Shown here in pieces: positions 8,826-15,707 of a DNA stretch of 64,000 bases. Source of the DNA: Rhizobiales bacterium Ga0077545 (lineage in GTDB: Bacteria > Pseudomonadota > Alphaproteobacteria > Rhizobiales > Methylopilaceae). The position numbers and the translations under genes were made by a program. The notes below the pieces were generated by a model, which made no database searches, was not told the DNA's origin, and saw nothing but the letters and a program-made list of their open reading frames with translations. The DNA lies in NCBI GenBank assembly GCA_001464335.1, contig LNEV01000002.1, positions 124,001 through 188,000 of the forward strand, read 5' to 3'. Positions within the stretch are counted from its first letter, which is position 1; each line of letters opens with the position of its first letter.

Positions 8826-9428
8826 TCAGGCCTTCTCGCCGAGCTTATCAGCCGCGCTGCGGCCGGGCGTCGGATCGCCCATGAGGCGCGCGGTGAGGTG
8901 CTGGCCGTCTTCGTCTCCGCGCAGCGCATGGAGAACGCGCACGACGCGGAACGTCCGGGGCTTGTACTTCGGGCGTTCCGTCGGCGTTGAATTTGCACGG
9001 GGCGCTTCTGCGGCCGGGGGCTGCTCCCCGGCCTGGCCGATGGCGTCGTGAAAGTCCTTAGCCAGATCGACGAGGAAGCACGAGAGCGCGTGGATGGCGC
9101 GGTTCTGATCGGCGAGGAGTCTTTTGATCTCGCGCTTGAACGCCGCGTTGTCGACGGTCGTTTCCTCAAGAGCTCCGGCGATCCGTTCAGCAGACTGCCT
9201 CTGACCTTCAATGATCCGATCGATCTGCGCCTGCAGATGCGTGCGGGGCCGTTCCTTCGCCTTGCGGAGCGGCTTGTTGCGCTTGGTGTTCCGGAAGATG
9301 ACGCCTGCCACAACGTTGTCGGTCAATCCCATCTCGAACGCGATCAGGCTCGGGACATCGCCCGCGTAGTGACGCTTCAGGATCTCGGCGTCCCGGTCCG
9401 GGTTCTGGCTGCGTGCGGCGGCTGTCAT
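8826..9428 (-). CDS. Phage hypothetical protein with GcrA/HTH-like N-terminus
   Basis: A 200-residue protein of unknown function. The N-terminal 50 residues (AEILKRHYAGDVPSLIAFEM, then GLTDNVVAGVIFRNTKRN) look like a helix-turn-helix of the kind that scans for non-self sites. Then follow a long charged helix (about residues 60-125) and a basic C-terminal tail. It overlaps the upstream gene by 4 bases (ATGA), so it is translated as part of the leftward early operon. A DNA-binding role is plausible but unproven. Confidence 0.65.
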   Translation of the reverse strand: MTAAARSQNPDRDAEILKRHYAGDVPSLIAFEMGLTDNVVAGVIFRNTKRNKPLRKAKERPRTHLQAQIDRIIEGQRQSAERIAGALEETTVDNAAFKREIKRLLADQNRAIHALSCFLVDLAKDFHDAIGQAGEQPPAAEAPRANSTPTERPKYKPRTFRVVRVLHALRGDEDGQHLTARLMGDPTPGRSAADKLGEKA

Positions 9429-9607
9429 TTCATGCGCTCATTGCGCCGCTGCTCGATACGAGCGCGAATTTCTTCGGGGCTCGAAGGCCGATAGGGCGGC
9501 AGCGTCGCGAGCAAGGACACGAGCTCGCGCGCTGGCATCATCGGTGCAGGCGGTTCCAGTACCGGCGGGCCGGGAATGCCGGGAAAGGACATCTGCCCGG
9601 GCAGCAT
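9425..9607 (-). CDS. Small phage protein, unknown function
   Basis: Sixty residues, Pro-rich at the N-terminus and ending in a charged helix (PSSPEEIRARIEQRRNERMK). ATG 9607 overlaps the previous stop as TGATG, with AGAGGG upstream. Its end overlaps the next start by 4 bases. Its existence is supported mainly by this exact coupling. Confidence 0.55.
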   Translation of the reverse strand: MLPGQMSFPGIPGPPVLEPPAPMMPARELVSLLATLPPYRPSSPEEIRARIEQRRNERMK

Positions 9608-10293
9608 CACGCAACCCTCTGTCCGATCCGGTTCGCTGCCGCACCGGTAAAGACATCATGTGTCAGCCGCATCACGCGGCCGAGGGCGGTTGCTGTTTGC
9701 GGTGGGCGCGAGGGCATCGCCAGCTTGAGACTGTCGGGGCCCTGCCGGAGAAACTTCGGAATGTCGAAGTCGAGGCGCATCTTTGCGGCGAGCTCGACGG
9801 GGCGGGCGGTTTCCGCCGGTTCCGACTGCGGGTCGTTGTCGACCAGCGGAGGAGCCTGCGGCGGTTCGTTCGGCTCATCGTCGGCCGGGATCTTCGTCTG
9901 CGCGGGCTGCTCATAAAGGTCTCGGTAATGACGCTCATGATCGGCGATCTCATGTACTCGCCCCGCGGTCCGGTCGGTGGCATCCTCGAGCCCTGTCAGC
10001 GACGCGCGGGAGAATTCCGCGAAACGCTCGACGGTCTGTTGCAGCTCTGCGCGCGCGGCGCGTTCCTGCCTCAGAAGCTCCTCGGTCACCGCCAAGCGTC
10101 GGAGCGCGGCCGATAAAGCCCTCTCGTTGGCCGCATCAAGTGCCGCCTCTTCATCGGCGAGATCGTTCATGATGTCGAACACGGCGTTCCGCGCTTTCAA
10201 CTGAGCGTCGGCCTTCTGACGGTTCGTTGCGGCGAAGATCGCGCCGATGGTGTCCAGATCGGCAGGGAGTTTCATTCCTGGGGATTCGGTCAT
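9607..10293 (-). CDS. Phage coiled-coil protein, unknown function
   Basis: A 228-residue protein. Residues about 30-130 are a long helix-rich region with many Glu, Ala and Arg, predicted as coiled coil (AALDAANERALSAALRRLAV and following). The C-terminal third is Pro-rich then mixed. I set the start at ATG 10293 because AGAAAGGATCG precedes it and the longer frame upstream has shadow-like composition. It lies in the leftward early operon, with 19 bases between it and the upstream gene, downstream of RecT and HNH genes. Confidence 0.65.
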   Translation of the reverse strand: MTESPGMKLPADLDTIGAIFAATNRQKADAQLKARNAVFDIMNDLADEEAALDAANERALSAALRRLAVTEELLRQERAARAELQQTVERFAEFSRASLTGLEDATDRTAGRVHEIADHERHYRDLYEQPAQTKIPADDEPNEPPQAPPLVDNDPQSEPAETARPVELAAKMRLDFDIPKFLRQGPDSLKLAMPSRPPQTATALGRVMRLTHDVFTGAAANRIGQRVA

Positions 10294-10312
10294 GGTTCGA
10301 TCCTTTCTGCGG

Positions 10313-10840
10313 CTATGCCGCCATCCCGGATTTGCGTTCGGAGGTGCCGTGCGGAAGGCCGAGCAGATCATCGATCGCTTCGAGCACGGCGGTTTTGGAT
10401 TTCTGGAATTCGGCCTTGCCCATGGCGCGCTCGGCTTGGCTCTGAGCGGTGTAGACGCGGACAACGGCCTCGCGGACGATGACAACCGCGTAATGATCCA
10501 TCGGCATCAGAAATGCCGCGACGCGGCGCGCCTCGGCCTTGCTGGAGCAAACGATCGATCGCTCGTCAGCGTAGCCGCACTTGATGAGCATCTTCTTCCG
10601 GAAGTGCTCGGCGGTCGGATACTCGGTAAAGAGCTCATCGGGGAGGTTGCTCCACGCGTCGGCGACCTGCGCGAAGTAATGACGGTGGCTCGCGGCGCTG
10701 CGTTCTTCGTGCGGCGCCATGCGGTAGACCTCGCCGATGACGAAATCCTTGTCCGCCTGGCGCGCCCAATGGCCGGAAGCGGGCGAGAACATGCCTTCGC
10801 CCTCATAGCGAAGGGAGAGGGGGAGTGGGGCTCCGGTCAT
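10313..10840 (-). CDS. Conserved phage protein of the recombination module
   Basis: A 175-residue protein containing KDFVIGEVYRMAPHEERSAASHRHYFAQVADAW and RSIVCSSKAEARRVAAFLMP, in a context typical of early phage operons that also encode RecT. I recognise the type from rhizobial phages but not a function. The start at 10840 overlaps the HNH gene stop by 4 bases (ATGA). The many conserved aromatic and His residues suggest a compact enzymatic or nucleic-acid-binding fold. It could play a NinB-like part in recombination, which is speculation from position. Confidence 0.65.
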   Translation of the reverse strand: MTGAPLPLSLRYEGEGMFSPASGHWARQADKDFVIGEVYRMAPHEERSAASHRHYFAQVADAWSNLPDELFTEYPTAEHFRKKMLIKCGYADERSIVCSSKAEARRVAAFLMPMDHYAVVIVREAVVRVYTAQSQAERAMGKAEFQKSKTAVLEAIDDLLGLPHGTSERKSGMAA

Positions 10841-11208
10841 CGTGGAACGACCTCGCCGGTGATCTTCCGTTTGAACGGCGACTTCTTCCCGAAGGGCAGC
10901 GGTCGCTTAGTCGGCTTGAAGGCTCCCCGGTCGCGGTCTCTGACGCGATCCGATTTTCGGATCGTCCGGATATCGTTCTTCGTCTTGGGTTTGTGGCAGC
11001 AATCCGTGCCGAGAAGCTTTCCGTCGTCGGCCGTCAGCGGCTTGCTCTTGTCGGTGACGAGCTCTTCCGGGACCGTATGGTCAACCTCGAACGGCTTGCG
11101 GCCAATAACGAGCCCGCAACCTTCGCAGACGAGGATCCCGCGTTCGTTGGTGGCGCGGAGAATGATTTCTCCGCGCACCTTCCGGCTGAATTCGCGACGC
11201 CGCGCCAT
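10837..11208 (-). CDS. HNH endonuclease-like protein
   Basis: A 123-residue protein with a Cys pair (LVCEGCGLVIGRKPFEVDHTVPEEL) followed by CCHKPKTKNDI. This matches an HNH fold in which His in VDH and His/Asn in CCHKPKTKND form the metal site and the cysteines a zinc knuckle. The C-terminus is strongly basic. It lies between RecT and a conserved recombination-module protein in the early operon. It probably processes DNA ends during phage recombination, perhaps in place of a RecE-type exonuclease, which is not seen here. Confidence 0.75.
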   Translation of the reverse strand: MARRREFSRKVRGEIILRATNERGILVCEGCGLVIGRKPFEVDHTVPEELVTDKSKPLTADDGKLLGTDCCHKPKTKNDIRTIRKSDRVRDRDRGAFKPTKRPLPFGKKSPFKRKITGEVVPR

Positions 11209-11210
11209 GC

Positions 11211-12212
11211 TCAGCCCTCGACGATCTGCTGACCGAGCTCGGCCGAGCGGGCGTCAATGGCCTTGCGGAGGCTGAGCGCATCGGCCTTGTTGAAAGCCCA
11301 GAACATCTTGAAGGCGTTCTGATTGCGATCGACGAACGCGGAGACGTCGTCGGCGCTGACGGCGTCGCGCAGCCATTCCGATACCTTGTCCGCAAACTGA
11401 CCTTCGGGGATGAACTCGATCTTGCCTTCGACGCGGTCGAGGACGATCGGGATTGTTCCCTTGGCGTTGACGTGAGCAAGTCGCTGATCGGTGGCGAACT
11501 GCTCGGCAACTTCTGCGGCGTCGGCGTCGATGACTTTGGCGCGGTCCATCTCCGCTTCGTCGTAAAGACCGTCGAAGTGAGCGGGCCAGCCCGCGCGGAG
11601 CGCCTGCATTTCGGCGCACTTGGCGATCATGAGACGCGGCATGCGCGCCCAATTTCCGGACGTGTCGAGCGACGCGACGGCGTTCGCTTTCAGAACCTTG
11701 TCGACCTTCGGATTGCCGTCCGGCCATTTGTCGCCGGTGTCGACCCGATCGTACTGGTTGGCGGCATACTTGAACGGCGCGAACTCGTCCCAGAATGCCT
11801 GACCTGCGACTTCATACCATTCCGAAGTGCGAGGATCCTGCTTCCAGAGATAGACGGTCGCGGAGATCATCCCGTGCGGATTGGCCGAGCCGACGAGCGC
11901 CGGATCGATCTCGTAGGTCGGCGGCTTGCTGGCGGGCCGATAATCGCCGCAGCGTTGCGCAATGACGCGCTGACCATCGCGGCTGATGATGATCGTAAGC
12001 TTGCGTTTGGTCTGATCGCGATGGTCCTTGTTGAACACCATCGGAATGATCTGACCGAGGAAGGGATCGAGCCCCTTGGCGCGAGCGACCTCGACAAACA
12101 GATTGAATTCGTCCCGGTTGCAGTCCTTGGCAACGGTGTTCTGGATCAGCGCGATCTGGCGGTCCGAGAAGGCGCGGAGCGGCGCGGCCGCGTTCATGGC
12201 AACCACGTTCAT
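11211..12212 (-). CDS. recT: RecT-family single-strand annealing protein
   Basis: A 333-residue annealase. The N-terminal 220 residues show the RecT/Bet pattern FNLFVEVARAKGLDPFLGQI, IISRDGQRVIAQRCGDY, a Trp-rich beta region, and MPRLMIAKCAEMQALRAGWP. Such proteins bind ssDNA and pair complementary strands during phage replication and recombination. The acidic C-terminal tail is consistent with host SSB or nuclease contacts. The start shares one base with the stop of the upstream Gp157-like gene. No RecE-like partner is seen; the neighbouring HNH protein is the only nuclease candidate. Confidence 0.9.
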   Translation of the reverse strand: MNVVAMNAAAPLRAFSDRQIALIQNTVAKDCNRDEFNLFVEVARAKGLDPFLGQIIPMVFNKDHRDQTKRKLTIIISRDGQRVIAQRCGDYRPASKPPTYEIDPALVGSANPHGMISATVYLWKQDPRTSEWYEVAGQAFWDEFAPFKYAANQYDRVDTGDKWPDGNPKVDKVLKANAVASLDTSGNWARMPRLMIAKCAEMQALRAGWPAHFDGLYDEAEMDRAKVIDADAAEVAEQFATDQRLAHVNAKGTIPIVLDRVEGKIEFIPEGQFADKVSEWLRDAVSADDVSAFVDRNQNAFKMFWAFNKADALSLRKAIDARSAELGQQIVEG

Positions 12213-12865
12213 TACTTCCTCCGGAAATTGATCGAGGCGGAGCCGTTATCGAGTTCGGCTCCAGGGATGGCGGGCAGGGCGTCTTTGACGGCGGCCAGCG
12301 CTTTCTCGCGCTGCTCTGCGTCTTCGATGGCGAACGCCTCGGCCAATTTGTCAGCGCGTGCCTTGACCTCGGCTTCAAGAGCCTTGGTGTCGAGGACCGG
12401 AGCGGGCTTCGGCGGCTCAATGAAGAACCGCGTCGGAATCACGCTTTCATCCGTAACGACGAGCTTGGGCGCCTTCTTCGAAACGAAGATGGTCACAGCC
12501 GGGCGGACAAGCTTTCCAGCGTCCAGCCCGGTTATTTCCATCGCCCGGTGAATGGCGGTTCGTTTCAGATCGCGGCGGTTCTTCGCGGCCCTTTTGCGCG
12601 CGTCGAAATCAGCGATGAGCTTTTCGATGCCGGCGATCTGGATCTCGTCATCCAGGATCGAGGCGTAGGCCGTGTCGATGGCTTCGAGAAGCCCGGTTTC
12701 ACCTTCAACGGTGTCGTGGATCAGCACGCGGTCAGCGCTGATCTGAGCTTCGTTCGCTTCCTCGCCATCGCCGGGCGCGGGGGCGTTAATCAGCCCTACG
12801 TCCTTCAAGAGCGAGCGTGCGGCTTCGGTCTGCCTGTGCAGACGAAATACGGCATCATCATTCAT
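12212..12865 (-). CDS. Siphovirus Gp157-family protein
   Basis: A 217-residue protein matching the Gp157 family. A long N-terminal helical region (IADFDARKRAAKNRRDLKRT) precedes a beta segment (KLVRPAVTIFVSKKAPKLVVTDESVIPTRFF) and a helical tail with a second charged stretch. Members sit next to RecT/SSAP genes and one was linked to phage resistance in Streptococcus, but the molecular role is unclear. ATG 12865 has GGAG upstream; the longer frame to 13030 is a shadow of two other genes. Confidence 0.8.
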   Translation of the reverse strand: MNDDAVFRLHRQTEAARSLLKDVGLINAPAPGDGEEANEAQISADRVLIHDTVEGETGLLEAIDTAYASILDDEIQIAGIEKLIADFDARKRAAKNRRDLKRTAIHRAMEITGLDAGKLVRPAVTIFVSKKAPKLVVTDESVIPTRFFIEPPKPAPVLDTKALEAEVKARADKLAEAFAIEDAEQREKALAAVKDALPAIPGAELDNGSASINFRRK

Positions 12866-12969
12866 ACGGGGAACTCCATTATTCCTGCCCAGAGCAGGAC
12901 GGCGGCAATGAAGAGGGTGAGGGTGGCGAACTCGGCGACGGTCCGCGCAATGACGACGGCGGCGTTCAT
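12862..12969 (-). CDS. 35-residue phage membrane peptide
   Basis: A short frame encoding one hydrophobic helix (EFATLTLFIAAVLLWAGIM). It overlaps both neighbours by exactly 4 bases (ATGA at each end), which fits the pattern of the whole operon and strongly supports translation. It is predicted to be an inner-membrane peptide. Function is unknown; small membrane peptides in early phage operons can affect host lipids or exclude other phages. Confidence 0.6.
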   Translation of the reverse strand: MNAAVVIARTVAEFATLTLFIAAVLLWAGIMEFPV

Positions 12970-13358
12970 TCCGCAGCCTCCACCTGAAAAGCGGGATGCT
13001 TCGAGGCCATGTGACGGCGGATGTTTTCAAAGGTTCGATTGCAGCAGGGGCAAACGCCCGCTGCGGCTCGGTTCTTGAGCGGGGTTATCTGGCCTTTGCG
13101 GGCCGATGCCGTGCGCTCCGCATTCAGAGCGCGCCGATTGGCATTGGCGATCATTTCGTCCTTGAATGCAGCCTGCTGCTTAAGCCGGTCGCGTTCACGG
13201 CGGAGCTTCTCGGCTTCGGTTTCGCCCTGTGCGAAATGCTGCTGGTGCCCGTAGGTGCAGTAGAAGCTGATCTGCGCGCTGGCTTTCGCAGACCGGTAGT
13301 GTTCGTCCGGAAGAACGATCATTGTGCCGCAGCGGCAGCATGTGACTTGAACGCTCAT
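12966..13358 (-). CDS. Zinc-finger phage protein
   Basis: A 130-residue protein with an N-terminal CCRCGTMIVLP knuckle, a central charged coiled coil (about residues 45-85) and a C-terminal C2H2-like finger, CPCCNRTFENIRRHMASKHP. The finger residues are all present, so it likely binds zinc and perhaps nucleic acid. It overlaps both neighbours by 4 bases in the leftward early operon. The protein type recurs in alphaproteobacterial phages; its partner is unknown. Confidence 0.72.
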   Translation of the reverse strand: MSVQVTCCRCGTMIVLPDEHYRSAKASAQISFYCTYGHQQHFAQGETEAEKLRRERDRLKQQAAFKDEMIANANRRALNAERTASARKGQITPLKNRAAAGVCPCCNRTFENIRRHMASKHPAFQVEAAE

Positions 13359-13690
13359 GCCGCCCTCGCGTTCTTGAGGACTTCGGGGTCGGCAGTCGCT
13401 TCGAGCTCGGCAATTTCGGCCGGAAAGGAAGCAAGCATCGCGGCGCTGATCCGAAGGGCACGTTCCTCGGCGAAGAGCGCGGCGCGGATGAAGCGGTCGC
13501 CCGGGTCATCGCTGTGCATGTCGCGCAGCAAGTCGATCAGGCCCGCGTGCCCACCGGCCTGCACGATCTTGCGGATCATGTAGGCTTCGTGATTGACCGA
13601 CATTCCCGACTGAGATGCGAAATACCTCGCGAGGTCGTTCCGGTCGTACGTGCGGACGTGAAGGTCGAAGATGGCGTCGCGCTCAGACAT
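13355..13690 (-). CDS. Phage early protein, unknown function
   Basis: A 111-residue, mostly helical acidic protein (NDLARYFASQSGMSVNHEAY, ALFAEERALRISAAMLASFPAEIAELEA). ATG 13690 shares one base with the upstream stop (TGATG). No recognisable domain. It is the second gene behind the PL promoter and so should be expressed immediately after induction. Confidence 0.6.
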   Translation of the reverse strand: MSERDAIFDLHVRTYDRNDLARYFASQSGMSVNHEAYMIRKIVQAGGHAGLIDLLRDMHSDDPGDRFIRAALFAEERALRISAAMLASFPAEIAELEATADPEVLKNARAA

Positions 13691-13923
13691 CAAGCTGCCT
13701 CCGTCAGGGAAGCGCCGGCCTCGCAGCGGGCCTGAGCAGCACGAAGGATCCCCGCGATCTTGCTCTGATGCGAGCGGATCATCTGTTCGATCTGATCGGT
13801 GACGGCGAACGGAAGACGTTCGCGATATTCCGCGATTTCACGCTCGTGATGCGCGATCCACCATGCTTCGGCTTCGGTCAGCTCGGGCTGGGAGGAGGGG
13901 GTGTTTACTACTGGGAGAGACAT
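13690..13923 (-). CDS. First gene of the leftward early operon, unknown function
   Basis: A 77-residue protein with a helical middle (ELTEAEAWWIAHHEREIAEYRERL) and a second helix that ends in Ala/Arg-rich sequence. The ATG at 13923 is preceded by CGGAG and lies about 17 bases after the predicted PL start site, so the leader is very short. No family is recognised. Its position resembles that of lambda N-side genes but no Arg-rich antitermination motif is visible. Confidence 0.6.
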   Translation of the reverse strand: MSLPVVNTPSSQPELTEAEAWWIAHHEREIAEYRERLPFAVTDQIEQMIRSHQSKIAGILRAAQARCEAGASLTEAA

Positions 13924-13946
13924 TGGCGGCTCCGTTGTTGGAACCG

Positions 13947-13990
13947 ACTATGCGTTACGCGTAGTGTCTCGTCAATGCATAACGCATAGT
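13947..13990 (-). promoter_or_regulatory. PL promoter with two repressor operators (OL1, OL2)
   Basis: Read leftward, -35 TTGACG (13970-13975) and -10 CATAGT (13947-13952) are 17 bases apart. Two 19-base partial palindromes of the form ACTATGCGTNACGCATAGT cover them: 13947-13965 on the -10 and 13972-13990 on the -35. The same arrangement recurs at PR. Repressor binding would shut off the whole recT-recombinase operon. Confidence 0.8.
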
Positions 13991-14091
13991 TTTTTCATCG
14001 GACAGCGAAATTTCGATTCGATGCGACAAAGCTTGTTCTTGATTTGTTCTGGCGCTCCGAGTCATCCTTTCCTAATAGCGTTTGGGGAGAA

Positions 14092-14358
14092 ATGGTCGTG
14101 GGGGCAGTTACGTATTTCGTCGTTCAGCCGTTTGAAATTACCGACCGAGGTCTTGTTGTGGCCCAGGCGCGGGAGGTTCACGGCGGACCTGATGCTGCAA
14201 GAGCTATGGCGCGGCGACTGGCTGCAAAGGGTGGCGCGATCGCATTCAGCCGAAGCGGAGATCCGGCTGTGGGTGACTTCGATGACGCGGAAGTCCTTGG
14301 CGTCTACGGCGAGGTGCCAGAAGACGCGTCAGAGCTTGCGGCGGCCGCCGCAGGTTAG
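14092..14358 (+). CDS. Small conserved protein (QPFE family) in the immunity region
   Basis: An 88-residue protein (VTYFVVQPFEITDRGLVVAQ, GAIAFSRSGDPAVGDFDDAEVLGVYGEVPED). It belongs to the same small family as the gene at 48911-49132, sharing Y/HFxVQPFE, a central Ala/Arg helix and a GD/E-P-x-I/V-L...HG/YG-x-V/IP end. ATG 14092 follows GGGGAGAA. It converges on the repressor gene with a 4-base overlap and is the only rightward gene between PL and the repressor, a site used for lysogen-expressed genes in lambdoid phages. Function unknown. Confidence 0.65.
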   Translation: MVVGAVTYFVVQPFEITDRGLVVAQAREVHGGPDAARAMARRLAAKGGAIAFSRSGDPAVGDFDDAEVLGVYGEVPEDASELAAAAAG

Positions 14359-15095
14359 AAGCCGGCCAATTCAGCCAGCGGAATAATCCGATAGATCGCC
14401 TTTACGTGGCGGGCGTCGTATTCGACTTCAACCGCCGGGTTAAACTGCTGGCAGATCACGCGGTTTCCAGAACGTCGAACGAGGCGCTTGATATAAGAAG
14501 GGCCCGCGCGCTCGCCGCTGATTGGCGCTAGTTCGATCAGAACGTCATCGCCAGGTTTCGGAGGCGGGGAGGGAGACGCGTAGACGAGTTCGCCGGGCTC
14601 GAACCTAGGCGACATGCTGGTGCTCTCGATATAAACGCCGAAGACGTTTTTTCGCTTTGCGATGCCGGGCAGGCGGCGGGCGTAATCAACAGTCTCGCCA
14701 TTTAGATAAAATTCGCCTTCGCTGCCGCCGACGGTCGTTCCCATGATGGGTATGTCACGTTCGCCAACGACGAGGGAATCAGCCTCCGGGGCGATGCGGG
14801 CACTAGTTGGCTCCCTCGCACTGGGCGAACTGTTCGTCGAAACCGCTCTGTCGGCAGGCGTGAAAACATCAGCTCCAGCGGGCGGGGCCCCGCGGCCTGT
14901 CATAAGCCAGTCAAACGATACCCGGAAGAACTCAGCATACCGGCGCCCCGATCGGGAGAGCCCGCGAGAGCCGTTTTCGTGTCCGAAATAGGTCGGCTCC
15001 TCAATGCCCAAAGCGCGGGCGGCGTCGGAGGCTTTTGCATAGCCAGCCTTCTCTCGTGCCCACTTAAGGCGTTCGTGCGGTTCGTTCATCGCCAT
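14355..15095 (-). CDS. CI-like phage repressor with S24 peptidase domain
   Basis: A 246-residue lysogeny repressor. The N-terminal HTH covers about residues 5-70 (RLKWAREKAGYAKASDAARA, then ALGIEEPTYFGHENGSR). A linker leads to a C-terminal S24 domain with catalytic Ser160 (ESTSMSPRF) and Lys203 (SYIKRLV). RecA-stimulated self-cleavage, probably near GTTVGGSEGEF, would release the prophage on DNA damage. I prefer ATG 15095; ATG 15089 is possible and the frame itself opens with TTG 15113. The gene lies between PL and PR, whose four palindromes are its likely sites. Binding at OR1, 22 bases upstream, would also set its own level. Confidence 0.9.
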   Translation of the reverse strand: MAMNEPHERLKWAREKAGYAKASDAARALGIEEPTYFGHENGSRGLSRSGRRYAEFFRVSFDWLMTGRGAPPAGADVFTPADRAVSTNSSPSAREPTSARIAPEADSLVVGERDIPIMGTTVGGSEGEFYLNGETVDYARRLPGIAKRKNVFGVYIESTSMSPRFEPGELVYASPSPPPKPGDDVLIELAPISGERAGPSYIKRLVRRSGNRVICQQFNPAVEVEYDARHVKAIYRIIPLAELAGF

Positions 15096-15116
15096 GCATA
15101 CCGAGTGCCACAAAAA

Positions 15117-15160
15117 ACTATGCGTTAGGCATTGACTATGTATTATGCGTTACGCATAGT
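15117..15160 (+). promoter_or_regulatory. PR promoter with two repressor operators (OR1, OR2)
   Basis: -35 TTGACT (15132-15137) and -10 CATAGT (15155-15160) are 17 bases apart. Partial palindromes ACTATGCGTTAGGCATTGA (15117-15135) and ATTATGCGTTACGCATAGT (15142-15160) cover them. The sequence is almost the same as PL. The expected start site falls at or beside the cro ATG at 15167, so the cro message may be leaderless. Confidence 0.8.
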
Positions 15161-15166
15161 TGCGGA

Positions 15167-15367
15167 ATGGTTACGCCAAACGATCTCGCCACGGCTCGCA
15201 GGGCTTTGGATCTCACCCAGTCGCAACTGGCCGAAAAGTGGGGCGTCAACGTCGCCACTATATGGCGGTGGGAGAACGAGCAAATCCCGGACCGTGGTCC
15301 AGGCCGAGCACTGATTGTGCAGATCATCGCGGAAGCTAAGGCCGCAAAGTCGGAGCGCGCAGCGTGA
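15167..15367 (+). CDS. Cro-like helix-turn-helix regulator
   Basis: A 66-residue protein that is nearly all one HTH: LATARRALDLTQSQLAEKWG followed by the recognition helix VNVATIWRWENEQ, then a short basic tail. It should compete with the repressor at the palindromic operators and favour lytic growth. The ATG at 15167 is only 6 bases after OR2, leaving no room for a ribosome site and suggesting leaderless translation. It is divergent from the S24 repressor, the classical cI/cro arrangement. Confidence 0.85.
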   Translation: MVTPNDLATARRALDLTQSQLAEKWGVNVATIWRWENEQIPDRGPGRALIVQIIAEAKAAKSERAA

Positions 15368-15408
15368 TCGCGGCCTCTATCCACTGCTACGGCCTTGCGC
15401 TCCATTGC

Positions 15409-15603
15409 TCAGTGCTCGCTCACGCTACCGGCATTGAGTTCGAGCAGGGCCCAGAACGCGGCGACCTCGACCGCTCGGGCGATGATCTCGCCGGGCACGT
15501 CATTGCCGTACCCAAGCTCCTCGAGAATCGCGACAGCCGTTTCGTGCGGCTCGCCAAGAACGCCGCTCAGGTAATCAGCGGCTTCGTCCATACGCCAGTT
15601 CAT
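15409..15603 (-). CDS. Small acidic protein, unknown function
   Basis: A 64-residue protein, helical and acidic (MDEAADYLSGVLGEPHETAV, NDVPGEIIARAVEVAAFWAL). ATG 15603 has GGGAG upstream. It points against the surrounding rightward genes. The opposite-strand frame here is less protein-like (many His/Ser/Gly without pattern), so I prefer this one. Function not recognised. Confidence 0.5.
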   Translation of the reverse strand: MNWRMDEAADYLSGVLGEPHETAVAILEELGYGNDVPGEIIARAVEVAAFWALLELNAGSVSEH

Positions 15604-15707
15604 TTCGTTTTCTCCCGGCTGCAGTCGAGACCCGTGGCCGGGCAATTGCCGGGAGCGCTCGGTTTTGCGTCGCGCTCCCGGCCTTCTGTTTTCTGAGGCG
15701 TTTTCCG

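Noticed and set aside
11472..12551. Long rightward frame across recT and the Gp157 gene
   Set aside because: Shadow of two recognisable leftward genes; no domain and no coupling to neighbours.
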